Assembly (NCBI RefSeq): GCF_001953885.1 | Contig: NZ_MQUS01000003.1 | Location: 371,948-435,947, forward strand | Source: Streptomyces sp. IMTB 2501 | GTDB lineage: Bacteria; Actinomycetota; Actinomycetes; Streptomycetales; Streptomycetaceae | Direction: 5' to 3' | DNA: 64,000 nt | Shown here: positions 38,273-45,835 of the stretch, one piece after another | How positions within the stretch are numbered: the stretch's first letter is position 1 | How the letters are laid out: each line of letters begins with the position of its first letter | Program-made: the position numbers and the translations under genes | Notes under the pieces: model-generated | The model's database searches: none | What the model was told of the DNA's origin: nothing | The model's input: only the letters and a program-made list of their open reading frames with translations

Positions 38273-38770
38273 ATGGGCATGAGCGTGACCATCTCGGTGG
38301 CGACCGAACAGGACGCGGAGCAGATCTTCAGGCTCCAGTACCTGTGCTTCCAGAGCGAGGCGGCGCTGTACGGCAACTACCGCATCGACCCGCTCGTCCA
38401 GACTCTGGACTCCGTCCGCCAGGAGGTCGCCTCCGACTGTGTCTTCGTCGCCCGGCTCGGCGAAGAGGTGGTCGGCTCCGTGCGCGGCAAGGTCACCCAG
38501 GACGGCGCGGCCGCCATCGGCAAGCTCTGCGTCCACCCGCGTCTGCAGGGCCACGGCATCGGCGCGAGGCTGCTGCGCGCGGCCGAGGCGGCGCTCGCGG
38601 AGGAGCGCGGCGCCAAGAGGTTCCGCCTCCTCACCGGCCACCGCAGCGAGGGCAACCTCCGCCTCTACCGCCGCTCGGGCTACGAGACGGTGGGCAGGTC
38701 CAAGGGCGCCGACGGCGTGGAGCTGATCGTCCTCGAAAAGCAGGCGGGGACGTACGCGGCTACGGCCTGA
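38273..38770 (+). CDS. GNAT-family N-acetyltransferase
   Basis: A 165-residue GNAT acetyltransferase. The acetyl-CoA-binding segment is IGKLCVHPRLQGHGIGARLL, followed by FRLLTGHRSEGNLRLYRRSGYE. GGGAGG about nine bases before ATG 38273 fixes the start; longer in-frame options run into the sigma-like gene. The substrate is unknown. Its 3' end overlaps the convergent membrane-protein gene by 11 bases. Confidence 0.9.
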   Translation: MGMSVTISVATEQDAEQIFRLQYLCFQSEAALYGNYRIDPLVQTLDSVRQEVASDCVFVARLGEEVVGSVRGKVTQDGAAAIGKLCVHPRLQGHGIGARLLRAAEAALAEERGAKRFRLLTGHRSEGNLRLYRRSGYETVGRSKGADGVELIVLEKQAGTYAATA

Positions 38771-39200
38771 CGGTGCTCTGCGCCTTCCGCAGCCAGTACA
38801 TCGCGGAGATCGGCAGCAGCACCGGAATGAAGATGTACCCCGCCCCGTAGTACGACCAGACGGTCGCGTCCGGGAACGCCGAGCGGTCGACCAGGGTCCA
38901 GGTACCGACGACCAGCACGCCCACGAGCTCGGCGGCGCAGCACACCAGCGCCGCCCTGCGGGCCGTTTCCCCGCCCCGGACCAGCGTGTACGTGATGAAC
39001 CCGTACACCACGCCCGCCACCGCGGACAGTGAGTAGGCGAGCGGTGCCCGGTCGAACTCCGTGCTGATCTGGTACGCCGAACGCGACACCGCGCCGACCA
39101 CCATCACGCCGTAGAACCACACGAGCAGCATGCCCGGCCCGCTGATCAACCGGGCCGGCTTCTCCTCCACGGCCGTCACCTCAGCCTCCCCAGATGTCAT
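38760..39200 (-). CDS. Small integral membrane protein (four helices)
   Basis: A 146-residue membrane protein with four predicted helices, including LLVWFYGVMVVGAV, YSLSAVAGVVYGFITYTLV, ALVCCAAELVGVLVVGTWTL and YGAGYIFIPVLLPISAMYWL. The family was not recognised; similar proteins of unknown function are conserved in Streptomyces. ATG 39200 overlaps the end of the upstream membrane-protein gene by 20 bases, so the two are probably made together and may associate. Confidence 0.8.
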   Translation of the reverse strand: MTSGEAEVTAVEEKPARLISGPGMLLVWFYGVMVVGAVSRSAYQISTEFDRAPLAYSLSAVAGVVYGFITYTLVRGGETARRAALVCCAAELVGVLVVGTWTLVDRSAFPDATVWSYYGAGYIFIPVLLPISAMYWLRKAQSTVRP

Positions 39201-39540
39201 AGAGCCGCACCTCCAGTACGGCCAGCACCACACCGCCGGCGGCCACCGTCACCGAGCCCCACTTGGTCCGCTCGGCCAGTGACATGAACCCCGCCGCCGG
39301 AACGCACGCGAACGCGCCCAGCAGATACGCCACGAAGATCGTCGTGCCCTGTTCCGGCTTCTCGCCCCGCGCCAGCAGCACGATCCCGACCACCAGCTGG
39401 ACCACGGCCAGCAGCGACACCACGGCCATGCCGATGAAGTGCCAGTCCTTGGTCGGCTGGTCCCGGTAGGCGGCCCAGCCGCACCAGGCGGCGAGCAACA
39501 GCGCGGCGACCCCGGTCACCAGCGTCAGGGCATTGAGCAT
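39181..39540 (-). CDS. Small integral membrane protein (119 residues)
   Basis: A 119-residue protein with four hydrophobic helices, the first at residues 1-22 and the others centred on GMAVVSLLAVVQLVVGIVLL, FVAYLLGAFACVPAAGFM and VTVAAGGVVLAVLEV. There are no catalytic motifs and the family was not recognised. It lies upstream of, and overlaps, the 146-residue membrane-protein gene. It is divergent from the HAD phosphatase gene. Confidence 0.8.
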   Translation of the reverse strand: MLNALTLVTGVAALLLAAWCGWAAYRDQPTKDWHFIGMAVVSLLAVVQLVVGIVLLARGEKPEQGTTIFVAYLLGAFACVPAAGFMSLAERTKWGSVTVAAGGVVLAVLEVRLYDIWGG

Positions 39541-39621
39541 GCGGTGACCTTATTACGGCCGAAACGGACCCCGGCCGCCGACCCCGCTGTACAGCGCGCC
39601 GTACACCGTAGGGTCTAGACC

Positions 39622-40272
39622 ATGACGATCCACGCGCACGCCCTCCTGTTCGACAACGACGGCACCCTCGTCTCCTCCCTCGACTCCGTCGAGCGCTGCT
39701 GGGCCCGCTGGGTCCGGGAGTACGGGATCACGGCCGAGGAGTTCGGGCGCGTGGCGCTGCACGGGCGGCCCGCCGCCGAGATAGTCGCCGACCTGCTGCC
39801 GGCCCGCCTCGTGCCGGAGGCGGTCGCCCGGGTCGAGCAGCTGGAGGTGGACGACGTACCCGACGGAGGCGTCCGGCTGCTGCCCGGCACGCGGGACCTC
39901 CTCGACTCCCTGCCCGCCGACCGCTGGGCCGTCGTCACCTCCGCCACCCGGCGGCTCGCCGAGGCCCGCCTGGACGCCGTCGGCATCCTGCCCAAGACGC
40001 TGATCGCCGCCGACGACATCACCCGCGGCAAGCCCGACCCGGAGCCCTATCTGCTCGCCGCCCGGCAGCTCGGCGTCGACCCCGCCCACTGTGTCGTCTT
40101 CGAGGACGCCCCGGCCGGACTCCGGGCGGGCCGCGCCGCCGGGATGACCACCGTGGCGTTGACCACAACCCACCGCGCGGAGGAACTTGACGCCGATCTC
40201 GTGGTGACGGACCTGTCGGCCTTGTCGGCACTGGTCACCGACGGGGGTGTGGAGATCTCCGTCCGCCGCTGA
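39622..40272 (+). CDS. HAD-family sugar-phosphate-type phosphatase
   Basis: A 216-residue HAD subfamily IA hydrolase. Motif I is LLFDNDGTLVSS, where the first Asp is the nucleophile. Motif II is AVVTSATRRLAEARL. Motif IV is CVVFEDAPAGLRAGRAAGM. An alpha-helical C1 cap lies at about residues 17-85. Close relatives act on sugar phosphates such as 2-deoxyglucose-6-phosphate, but the substrate is not determined here. It stands alone, upstream of the methionine-transport leader. Confidence 0.9.
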   Translation: MTIHAHALLFDNDGTLVSSLDSVERCWARWVREYGITAEEFGRVALHGRPAAEIVADLLPARLVPEAVARVEQLEVDDVPDGGVRLLPGTRDLLDSLPADRWAVVTSATRRLAEARLDAVGILPKTLIAADDITRGKPDPEPYLLAARQLGVDPAHCVVFEDAPAGLRAGRAAGMTTVALTTTHRAEELDADLVVTDLSALSALVTDGGVEISVRR

Positions 40273-40343
40273 GGCCCCGCCCCGGGCTGTCCGCCGCCGT
40301 CCACCATCCGGACAGCGGCGACCGGTCAGGAGCGTACGTCTGG

Positions 40344-40349
40344 TTTACT
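40344..40349 (+). promoter_or_regulatory. -10 box of the met leader transcript
   Basis: TTTACT lies exactly six bases before the ATG of the Met/Cys leader ORF at 40356, so the transcript is predicted to be leaderless. No good -35 hexamer is seen. Confidence 0.55.
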
Positions 40350-40355
40350 GATCGC

Positions 40356-40454
40356 ATGACCACGACGAGCTGCCGCACCCGTGCGACCGAGGCGACCATG
40401 ACGCCCGGTGCTCGTTGTATGTGTCGCCTGATGTGTCGAATGTGCGCCTTCTAG
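40356..40454 (+). CDS. Met/Cys-rich leader peptide upstream of metNIQ
   Basis: A 32-codon ORF starting MTTTSCRTR and ending ARCMCRLMCRMCAF. Its last twelve codons alternate Cys, Met and Arg (MCRLMCRMC), far above chance. It starts in register with a leaderless -10 and is followed by a region of competing hairpins before metN. This is the layout of a translational attenuator, where ribosome stalling on scarce Met or Cys codons changes RNA folding. It was too short to be found by ordinary gene calling. The role is inferred from composition and position. Confidence 0.7.
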   Translation: MTTTSCRTRATEATMTPGARCMCRLMCRMCAF

Positions 40455-40617
40455 AGGGCCCTCGCATCAGCTGAGCCTCGCGCCCCGAAGCGAGAGCCGT
40501 GGCATGCCCGTGCGCCGTAGGCCGTACGTGACGCACGACCACTCCCCATGCCGGAACCGTATGCACCCGTGCCCGGGCACACCCACGCCCGCGCACTCGA
40601 CAGTGACGGAAACCCAC
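40455..40617 (+). promoter_or_regulatory. Candidate attenuator between leader peptide and metN
   Basis: Two identical CCTCGC segments (40460-40465 and 40476-40481) can compete for one GCGAG (40490-40494). A second, longer hairpin pairs GGCATG (40501-40506) with CATGCC (40547-40552) and CGTGCG (40509-40514) with CGCACG (40532-40537). A GTGCCCGGGCAC palindrome follows further on. Alternative pairing of this type fits attenuation. No SAM riboswitch core was recognised. Confidence 0.5.
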
Positions 40618-41652
40618 GTGATCACCACCTCGGGCCTCACCAAGGTCTACCGCTCCCGCGGCCGTGAGGTCACCGCCCTAGACGGCGTCGATCTCCACGT
40701 CCGCGAAGGCGAGGTCTACGGCGTCATCGGCCAGTCCGGCGCCGGCAAGTCCTCCCTCATCCGCTGCGTCAACCTGCTGGAGCGCCCCACCTCCGGCACC
40801 GTGACCGTCGCCGGCCAGGACCTCACCGCCCTCGCCGGGCGCGGCCCGCGCGCCGGCAAGGAACTGCGCCGGGCGCGCAGCCGGATCGGCATGGTCTTCC
40901 AGCACTTCAACCTGCTCTCCGCGCGCACCGTGCAGGACAATGTCGAGCTGCCGCTCGAGATCCTCGGCAAGTCCGGCAAGGAGCGCTCCCGCAAGGCGCT
41001 CGAACTCCTGGACCTGGTCGGCCTCGCCGAGAAGGCGGGGGCCTACCCGGCTCAGCTCTCCGGCGGCCAGAAGCAGCGCGTCGGCATCGCCCGCGCCCTC
41101 GCCGGCGACCCCAAGGTGCTGCTCTCCGACGAGGCGACCAGCGCCCTGGACCCCGAGACCACCCGCTCCATCCTCCAGCTGCTGCGCGACCTGAACCGGC
41201 AACTGGGCCTGACCGTCCTGCTCATCACGCACGAGATGGACGTCGTGAAGTCGGTCTGCGACTCCGCGGCCCTCATGGAGAAGGGCCGGATCGTGGAGTC
41301 CGGCACGGTCAGCGAACTGCTGGCCACCCCGGGCTCCGAGCTGGCCGCCGCGCTGTTCCCGGTGAGCGGTGAGCGCACGGGCGACGACCGGACCGTCCTG
41401 GACGTCACCTTCCACGGCGAGGCCGCCACCCAGCCCGTCGTCTCCCAGCTCGCGCGCACCTACAACATCGACATCTCGATCCTCGGCGCCGCCATCGACA
41501 CCGTCGGCGGCCTGCAGATCGGCCGTATGCGCATCGAACTGCCCGGCCGCTACGAGGACAACGTGGTGCCGATCGGGTTCCTGCGCGAACAGGGGCTCCA
41601 GATCGACGTGGTGGGCCAGGAGGCTCCGCTGGTGAAGGAAGGTGCCAAGTGA
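40618..41652 (+). CDS. metN: Methionine ABC importer ATPase
   Basis: A 344-residue ATPase of the MetNIQ D/L-methionine importer. Walker A is GQSGAGKSSL, signature LSGGQKQR, Walker B VLLSDEATSALD and the switch His LLITHEMDVV. The C-terminal NIL domain (about residues 270-340, LDVTFHGEAATQPVVSQLAR) is the regulatory methionine-binding domain that gives trans-inhibition. GTG 40618 starts the protein at ITTSGLTKVY; GTG 40603 is an alternative, and neither has a strong ribosome site. It overlaps metI by four bases. Confidence 0.95.
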   Translation: MITTSGLTKVYRSRGREVTALDGVDLHVREGEVYGVIGQSGAGKSSLIRCVNLLERPTSGTVTVAGQDLTALAGRGPRAGKELRRARSRIGMVFQHFNLLSARTVQDNVELPLEILGKSGKERSRKALELLDLVGLAEKAGAYPAQLSGGQKQRVGIARALAGDPKVLLSDEATSALDPETTRSILQLLRDLNRQLGLTVLLITHEMDVVKSVCDSAALMEKGRIVESGTVSELLATPGSELAAALFPVSGERTGDDRTVLDVTFHGEAATQPVVSQLARTYNIDISILGAAIDTVGGLQIGRMRIELPGRYEDNVVPIGFLREQGLQIDVVGQEAPLVKEGAK

Positions 41653-42386
41653 CCTGGTCCGAGATGCAGCCGCTGCTGTCTCAGGCGTGTTCCGAGACAC
41701 TCACGATGGTGCTGTGGTCCACCCTGATCGCCGTCGCCGTCGGCCTTCCGCTCGGCATCCTCCTCGTCCTCACGGACCGGGGCGGCCTGCTGCAGAACGT
41801 CGTCGCCAACAAGGTGATCGGCCAGATCGTGAACATCGGCCGGTCCATGCCGTTCATCATCCTGATGGTCGCGCTGATGACGTTCACCCGCTGGGTCACC
41901 GGGACCACGATCGGTACGACCGCCGCGATCGTGCCGCTCGCCATCGGCGGCATCCCGTTCTTCGCCCGCCTGGTCGAGACGGCTGTCCGCGAAGTGGACA
42001 ACGGTCTCGTCGAGGCTGTGCAGTCCATGGGCGGCAACACCTGGACGATCGTCCGCAAGGTCCTCGTCCCCGAGGCCCTGCCCTCGCTGATCGCCAGCAC
42101 CACCACCACGATCATCGCGCTCATCGGCTACTCCGCCATGGCCGGCACGGTCGGCGGCGGCGGCCTCGGTGACCTCGCCGTCCGCTACGGCTACCAGCGC
42201 TTCGAGACCGAGCTGATGTGGATCACCGTCGCGATCCTCGCCGTCGTGATCTCCCTGATCCAGTTCGCCGGTGACTTCGCGGCCCGCTCCCTGCACAGCC
42301 GCGGCGGCCGCTCCGGCCCCGGACCGAAGCTCCGCCTGCTGAAGGCGAAGGAGCCCGCCGCGGCCGACGTCGGCAAGGTCGCGTAA
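41649..42386 (+). CDS. metI: Methionine ABC importer permease
   Basis: A 245-residue permease with about five membrane helices. The EAA coupling loop is visible as EAVQSMGGNTWTIVRKVLVP followed by EALPSLIAS, which contacts MetN. The length and the C-terminal ITVAILAVVISLIQFAGDF helix are typical of MetI. GTG 41649 overlaps the metN stop, which means translational coupling. It works with MetN and the lipoprotein MetQ. Confidence 0.95.
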   Translation: MTWSEMQPLLSQACSETLTMVLWSTLIAVAVGLPLGILLVLTDRGGLLQNVVANKVIGQIVNIGRSMPFIILMVALMTFTRWVTGTTIGTTAAIVPLAIGGIPFFARLVETAVREVDNGLVEAVQSMGGNTWTIVRKVLVPEALPSLIASTTTTIIALIGYSAMAGTVGGGGLGDLAVRYGYQRFETELMWITVAILAVVISLIQFAGDFAARSLHSRGGRSGPGPKLRLLKAKEPAAADVGKVA

Positions 42387-42464
42387 GGCCGTTCCACACG
42401 GCCCCACAAACTCCCCGTTCACCCACACACGGGGTCGCACCACCCTTAAGGAAAGGCACTTTTC

Positions 42465-43298
42465 GTGCGTAACACCGCCAAGCTCACCACCGCCGTCCTC
42501 GCCGCCGGAGCCCTCACCCTCGGGCTCTCCGCCTGCGGCTCCGGCAAGTCCTCCTCTTCCTCCGCCGACTACAGCGGCCCGCTGGTCGTCGCCGCGAGCC
42601 CGACCCCGCACGCCGAGATCCTGAACTTCGTCAAGAAGAACCTGGCGAAGAAGGCGGGCCTCGACCTGGAGGTCAAGGAGTTCACGGACTACATCGCGCC
42701 GAACATGTCGACCGAGGACGGCTCGGTGGACGCCAACTACTTCCAGAACCAGCCGTACCTGGACGACTTCAACAACAAGCGCGGCACCCACATCGTGCCC
42801 GTCGTCACGGTGCATCTGGAGCCGCTCGGCCTCTACTCCCACAAGGTCAAGAAGGCCGACGCCCTGAAGAGCGGTGCGACCATCGCCGTCCCGAACGACG
42901 CCGTCAACGAGGCCCGCGCCCTGAAGCTGCTCGCCGCGGGCGGGCTCATCACCCTCAAGGACGGCGTCGGCAACGAGGCCACCGCGCAGGACATCGTCAA
43001 GAACCCCAAGCACCTCCAGTTCAAGGAGGTGGAGGCGGCCCAGACCCCGCGCTCCCTGGACGACGTGGACGCCGCCGTCGTGAACGGCAACTACGCCATC
43101 TCGGCCGGTCTGAAGCCCGCCAAGGACGCGCTCGTCCTCGAGTCCGCCAGGAACAACCCGTACGCCAACTTCCTGGCGGTCAAGAAGGGCAACGAGAAGG
43201 ACCCGCGGGTGAAGAAGCTCGCCAAGCTCCTCACCTCGCCCGAGGTCAGGAAGTTCATCGAGGACAAGTACCAGGGCTCGGTCGTCCCCTCCTTCTGA
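42465..43298 (+). CDS. metQ: Methionine-binding lipoprotein
   Basis: A 277-residue NlpA/MetQ-type substrate-binding lipoprotein. The lipobox LSAC places the lipidated Cys at residue 24. Family blocks include GPLVVAASPTPHAEILNFVK, DYIAPNMSTEDGSVDANYFQ, QNQPYLDDFN and VNGNYAISAGL. It delivers methionine to MetIN from outside the membrane. GTG 42465 follows an AAGGAAAGG ribosome site after a 78-base gap from metI. Confidence 0.95.
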   Translation: MRNTAKLTTAVLAAGALTLGLSACGSGKSSSSSADYSGPLVVAASPTPHAEILNFVKKNLAKKAGLDLEVKEFTDYIAPNMSTEDGSVDANYFQNQPYLDDFNNKRGTHIVPVVTVHLEPLGLYSHKVKKADALKSGATIAVPNDAVNEARALKLLAAGGLITLKDGVGNEATAQDIVKNPKHLQFKEVEAAQTPRSLDDVDAAVVNGNYAISAGLKPAKDALVLESARNNPYANFLAVKKGNEKDPRVKKLAKLLTSPEVRKFIEDKYQGSVVPSF

Positions 43299-43363
43299 CA
43301 AAGAAGAGGTCCGTCCCGCCCGTGACCGGCGGCTGACGGCACGTAAACGGCGTTTCGCCACGC

Positions 43364-43398
43364 ACGGGGTCCACTCCCTCACCGGGTGTGGACCCCGT
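43364..43398 (+). terminator. Hairpin terminator after metQ
   Basis: ACGGGGTCCAC (43364-43374) and GTGGACCCCGT (43388-43398) form an 11-base perfect stem with a 13-base loop, 65 bases after metQ. There is no T-tract, as is usual for Streptomyces terminators. Confidence 0.7.
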
Positions 43399-43479
43399 CG
43401 TGCGGTTCGGTGGTTTCATGCTGCATGCTGGGCAGTTCAGCAGGCCCTGACGGTATTTCCGAAGGTTACGGAGCGGCGC

Positions 43480-44118
43480 ATGACTAGCACCTTCCCCAAC
43501 ATCTCCATCAGCACGGAGCGGTTGGTGCTGCGTCCCCTCGACGAGGACGACGCGCCCGCCCTGGCCGAGATGATGAACGACGAACAGGTCGGCACCTGGA
43601 CCGGCGTCCCGCAGCCCTACACCGAGGACCAGGCCCGCCGCTGGATCACCCGGGACGCCCCCGCCGAGCGCATCGCGGGCCGCGGCCTCGACCTCGCCGT
43701 CGACGAGTTCCTCACCCAGCGCCTGGTCGGCACCGTCCAGCTCGCCAAGACCAACTGGCGCGTACGCTCGACCGAGATGTCGTACATCATCGCCCCCTGG
43801 GCCCGCGGCGAGGGCTATGCCTCGGAGGCCGCGCTCGCCACCGCCCACTGGCTCTTCGGCGACCAGAAGTTCGAGCGCGTCGAGCTGCGCACGGCCGCGG
43901 ACAACACCGCCTCCCAGCAGGTCGCCCAGAAGATCGGCTGCATCAGCGAGGGTGTGCTGCGCAACGCCTGCATAGTCCGCCATCGAGCCGAGGACGGCAC
44001 CTGGACCGACGTGCGCTCCGACTACATCGTGTGGAGCCTCCTGCCGGAGGACCTGGAGGGCGCCGACGAGCAGCTCGCCGACACCGGCGGCTTCACCTCG
44101 TACTCGGACTGGAACTGA
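43480..44118 (+). CDS. RimJ/RimL-type GNAT acetyltransferase
   Basis: A 212-residue acetyltransferase of the RimJ/RimL branch. It starts STERLVLRPLDEDDAPALAE, the branch N-terminus. The acetyl-CoA loop is IIAPWARGEGYASEAA and the closing blocks are FERVELRTAADNTASQQVAQ and IGCISEGVLRNA. Members modify ribosomal-protein N-termini or small molecules; the target is unknown here. It lies between the metNIQ terminator and cobL. Confidence 0.9.
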   Translation: MTSTFPNISISTERLVLRPLDEDDAPALAEMMNDEQVGTWTGVPQPYTEDQARRWITRDAPAERIAGRGLDLAVDEFLTQRLVGTVQLAKTNWRVRSTEMSYIIAPWARGEGYASEAALATAHWLFGDQKFERVELRTAADNTASQQVAQKIGCISEGVLRNACIVRHRAEDGTWTDVRSDYIVWSLLPEDLEGADEQLADTGGFTSYSDWN

Positions 44119-44205
44119 GCCCCTGAGCCTCACCGGGTACGCTCAGGGAGCCCGGATACGGGCCCGTACCCCTGACGACCTGCGAAGACCTGGAGAGAAA
44201 CGACG

Positions 44206-45453
44206 ATGGCCGACCGCGTCACGGTGATCGGCTGGGACGGCTCGCCGCTGACAGGCGCGGCACGCGCAGCCCTCGGCGCCGCCACGCTCGTGGCCGGCGC
44301 GGCCCACCACCTGGCGCTGCCCGAGGTCCCGCCCGCCGCCGAACGCGTCCGCCTCGGCAGTGTCGCGCTCGCCGCCCGCCGGATCGCCGCCCACCGCGGC
44401 ACCGCGGTCGTCTTCGCCGACGGCGACCCCGGATTCTTCGGCGTCGTACGCACCCTGCGCGCACCGGAGTTCGGCCTGGAGGTCGAGGTCGTCCCCGCCG
44501 TCTCCTCGGTCGCCGCCGCCTTCGCCCGGGCGGGCATGCCCTGGGACGACGCCCAGGTGGTCGTCGCCCACCGGCGCACCCTGCGCCGGGCCGTGAACGT
44601 CTGCCGCGCCCACACCAAGGTCGCCGTCCTCACCTCACCGGGCGCCGGACCCGCCGAACTCGGGCTGCTGCTGGAGGGCGTCCACCGGACCTTCGTCATC
44701 TGCGAGGAACTGGGCACCGAACGCGAGCAGGTCACCGTCGTCACCTCCGACAAGGCCGCCGACCACACCTGGCGCGACCCCAACGTCGTCATCGTCATAG
44801 GCGGGCCCGCCGGACGAGGCGGGGCGGCGGACGGCGGCGACTGGATCGCCGGCCGCGACCCGGGCGCCGGACCCCGCGGCTGGGTGCAGCCCGACGAGTC
44901 CTACGGCTCCCATGGCGACGGACCCGGTGGCCGGCTCGGCGAGGGCGAGACGCAACTGCTGCGCGCCGCACAACTCGCCCGCCTCGGCCCCCGGGTCGGC
45001 GACCTCGTCTGGGACATCGGCTGCGGCTCCGGCGCGTTCGCCGCCGAAGCCGCGCGCGCCGGCGCGGCCGTCATCGCCGTCGACCGGGACCCGCAGGCCT
45101 GCGCCCGGACCGACGCGGTCGCGCGCCGGTCCGGCGTCCAGCTCCAAGTGGTCCAGGGCGCCGCCCCGCACGCCTTGGAGAACCTGCCCGAACCGGACGT
45201 CGTCCGGGTCGGCGGCGGGGGAGCGCCCGTCGTCTCCGCGGTCGCCGACCGGCGCCCGCAGCGCATCGTCACGCACGCCGCGACCCGTGACGCGGCCGAA
45301 CTCATCGGGCGCGACCTGACCGAGCACGGATACCGGGTCGAGTGCGCGCTGCTGCAGTCCGTCGAACTCGACACCCGCGCCTGGACCGAGACCGAGCGGA
45401 GCGTCGCGTTCCTGCTCACCGCGGAATTGCTGCGGCGCGAAGCGCCTCGTTGA
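44206..45453 (+). CDS. cobL: Bifunctional precorrin-6Y C5,15-methyltransferase
   Basis: A 415-residue fusion for cobalamin synthesis. The N-terminal half is a CbiE-like tetrapyrrole (SUMT-fold) methylase (DGDPGFFGVVRTLRAPEFGL, VVPAVSSVAAAFARAGMPWD). The C-terminal half is a CbiT-like SAM methyltransferase/decarboxylase (DLVWDIGCGSGAFAAEAARA, then VDRDPQACARTDAV). It methylates C5 and C15 and decarboxylates the C12 side chain. A GGAGAG site lies nine bases before the ATG. It lies upstream of the BluB-CobT gene in a B12 gene group. Confidence 0.93.
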   Translation: MADRVTVIGWDGSPLTGAARAALGAATLVAGAAHHLALPEVPPAAERVRLGSVALAARRIAAHRGTAVVFADGDPGFFGVVRTLRAPEFGLEVEVVPAVSSVAAAFARAGMPWDDAQVVVAHRRTLRRAVNVCRAHTKVAVLTSPGAGPAELGLLLEGVHRTFVICEELGTEREQVTVVTSDKAADHTWRDPNVVIVIGGPAGRGGAADGGDWIAGRDPGAGPRGWVQPDESYGSHGDGPGGRLGEGETQLLRAAQLARLGPRVGDLVWDIGCGSGAFAAEAARAGAAVIAVDRDPQACARTDAVARRSGVQLQVVQGAAPHALENLPEPDVVRVGGGGAPVVSAVADRRPQRIVTHAATRDAAELIGRDLTEHGYRVECALLQSVELDTRAWTETERSVAFLLTAELLRREAPR

Positions 45454-45835
45454 GCCGTGGCGGGCGGGACTGCCGGATCGCGCCCCGTGATCGGGTTGTC
45501 GTACTGCGCGCGGTAGGCTGGCCGATCGTTGTGCCACACCGGGCGGCCCGGAACTTCGTTCGCCAATGTCCGGAAAGCACGCCCGTTTTGGGGTGGGTGT
45601 GGTACTGCGGAACCGGTGGACGCGCAACGTGGCGCAGTCCACAGCGGGCTGTCGCGGATCACGCTGTCGCGACGGCGGAACGGCCGGGACAATGCCACTG
45701 AATGGCTTTGTCGCCTTTTCCGGCGGGTCGTTCGTGCCGCTGGGCACGGACGCTCGTTCTTCACTACGGGCGGTCGGTGCGCCGTTCCGGGTGAGCTGGT
45801 CGTAGGAGTACGAAACCGATGGGCGAGGGGTACGC
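45454..45835. other. 382-base intergenic region before the BluB-CobT gene
   Basis: No gene is recognised here. The region is less GC-biased at third positions than its neighbours and contains a GTGCCACACC stretch and a GCCACTG, but the ordered conserved segments of a cobalamin riboswitch (for example the B12 box) were not found. It presumably holds the promoter of the long downstream gene. Confidence 0.5.

Noticed and set aside
40455..40617. SAM riboswitch before metN
   Set aside because: The ordered conserved cores of SAM-I/IV aptamers were not seen. The Met/Cys-rich leader ORF and competing stems explain the region better.
45454..45835. Cobalamin riboswitch before the BluB-CobT gene
   Set aside because: Only a GCCACTG was found; the B12 box and other conserved segments are missing. 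A covariance-model search would be decisive.
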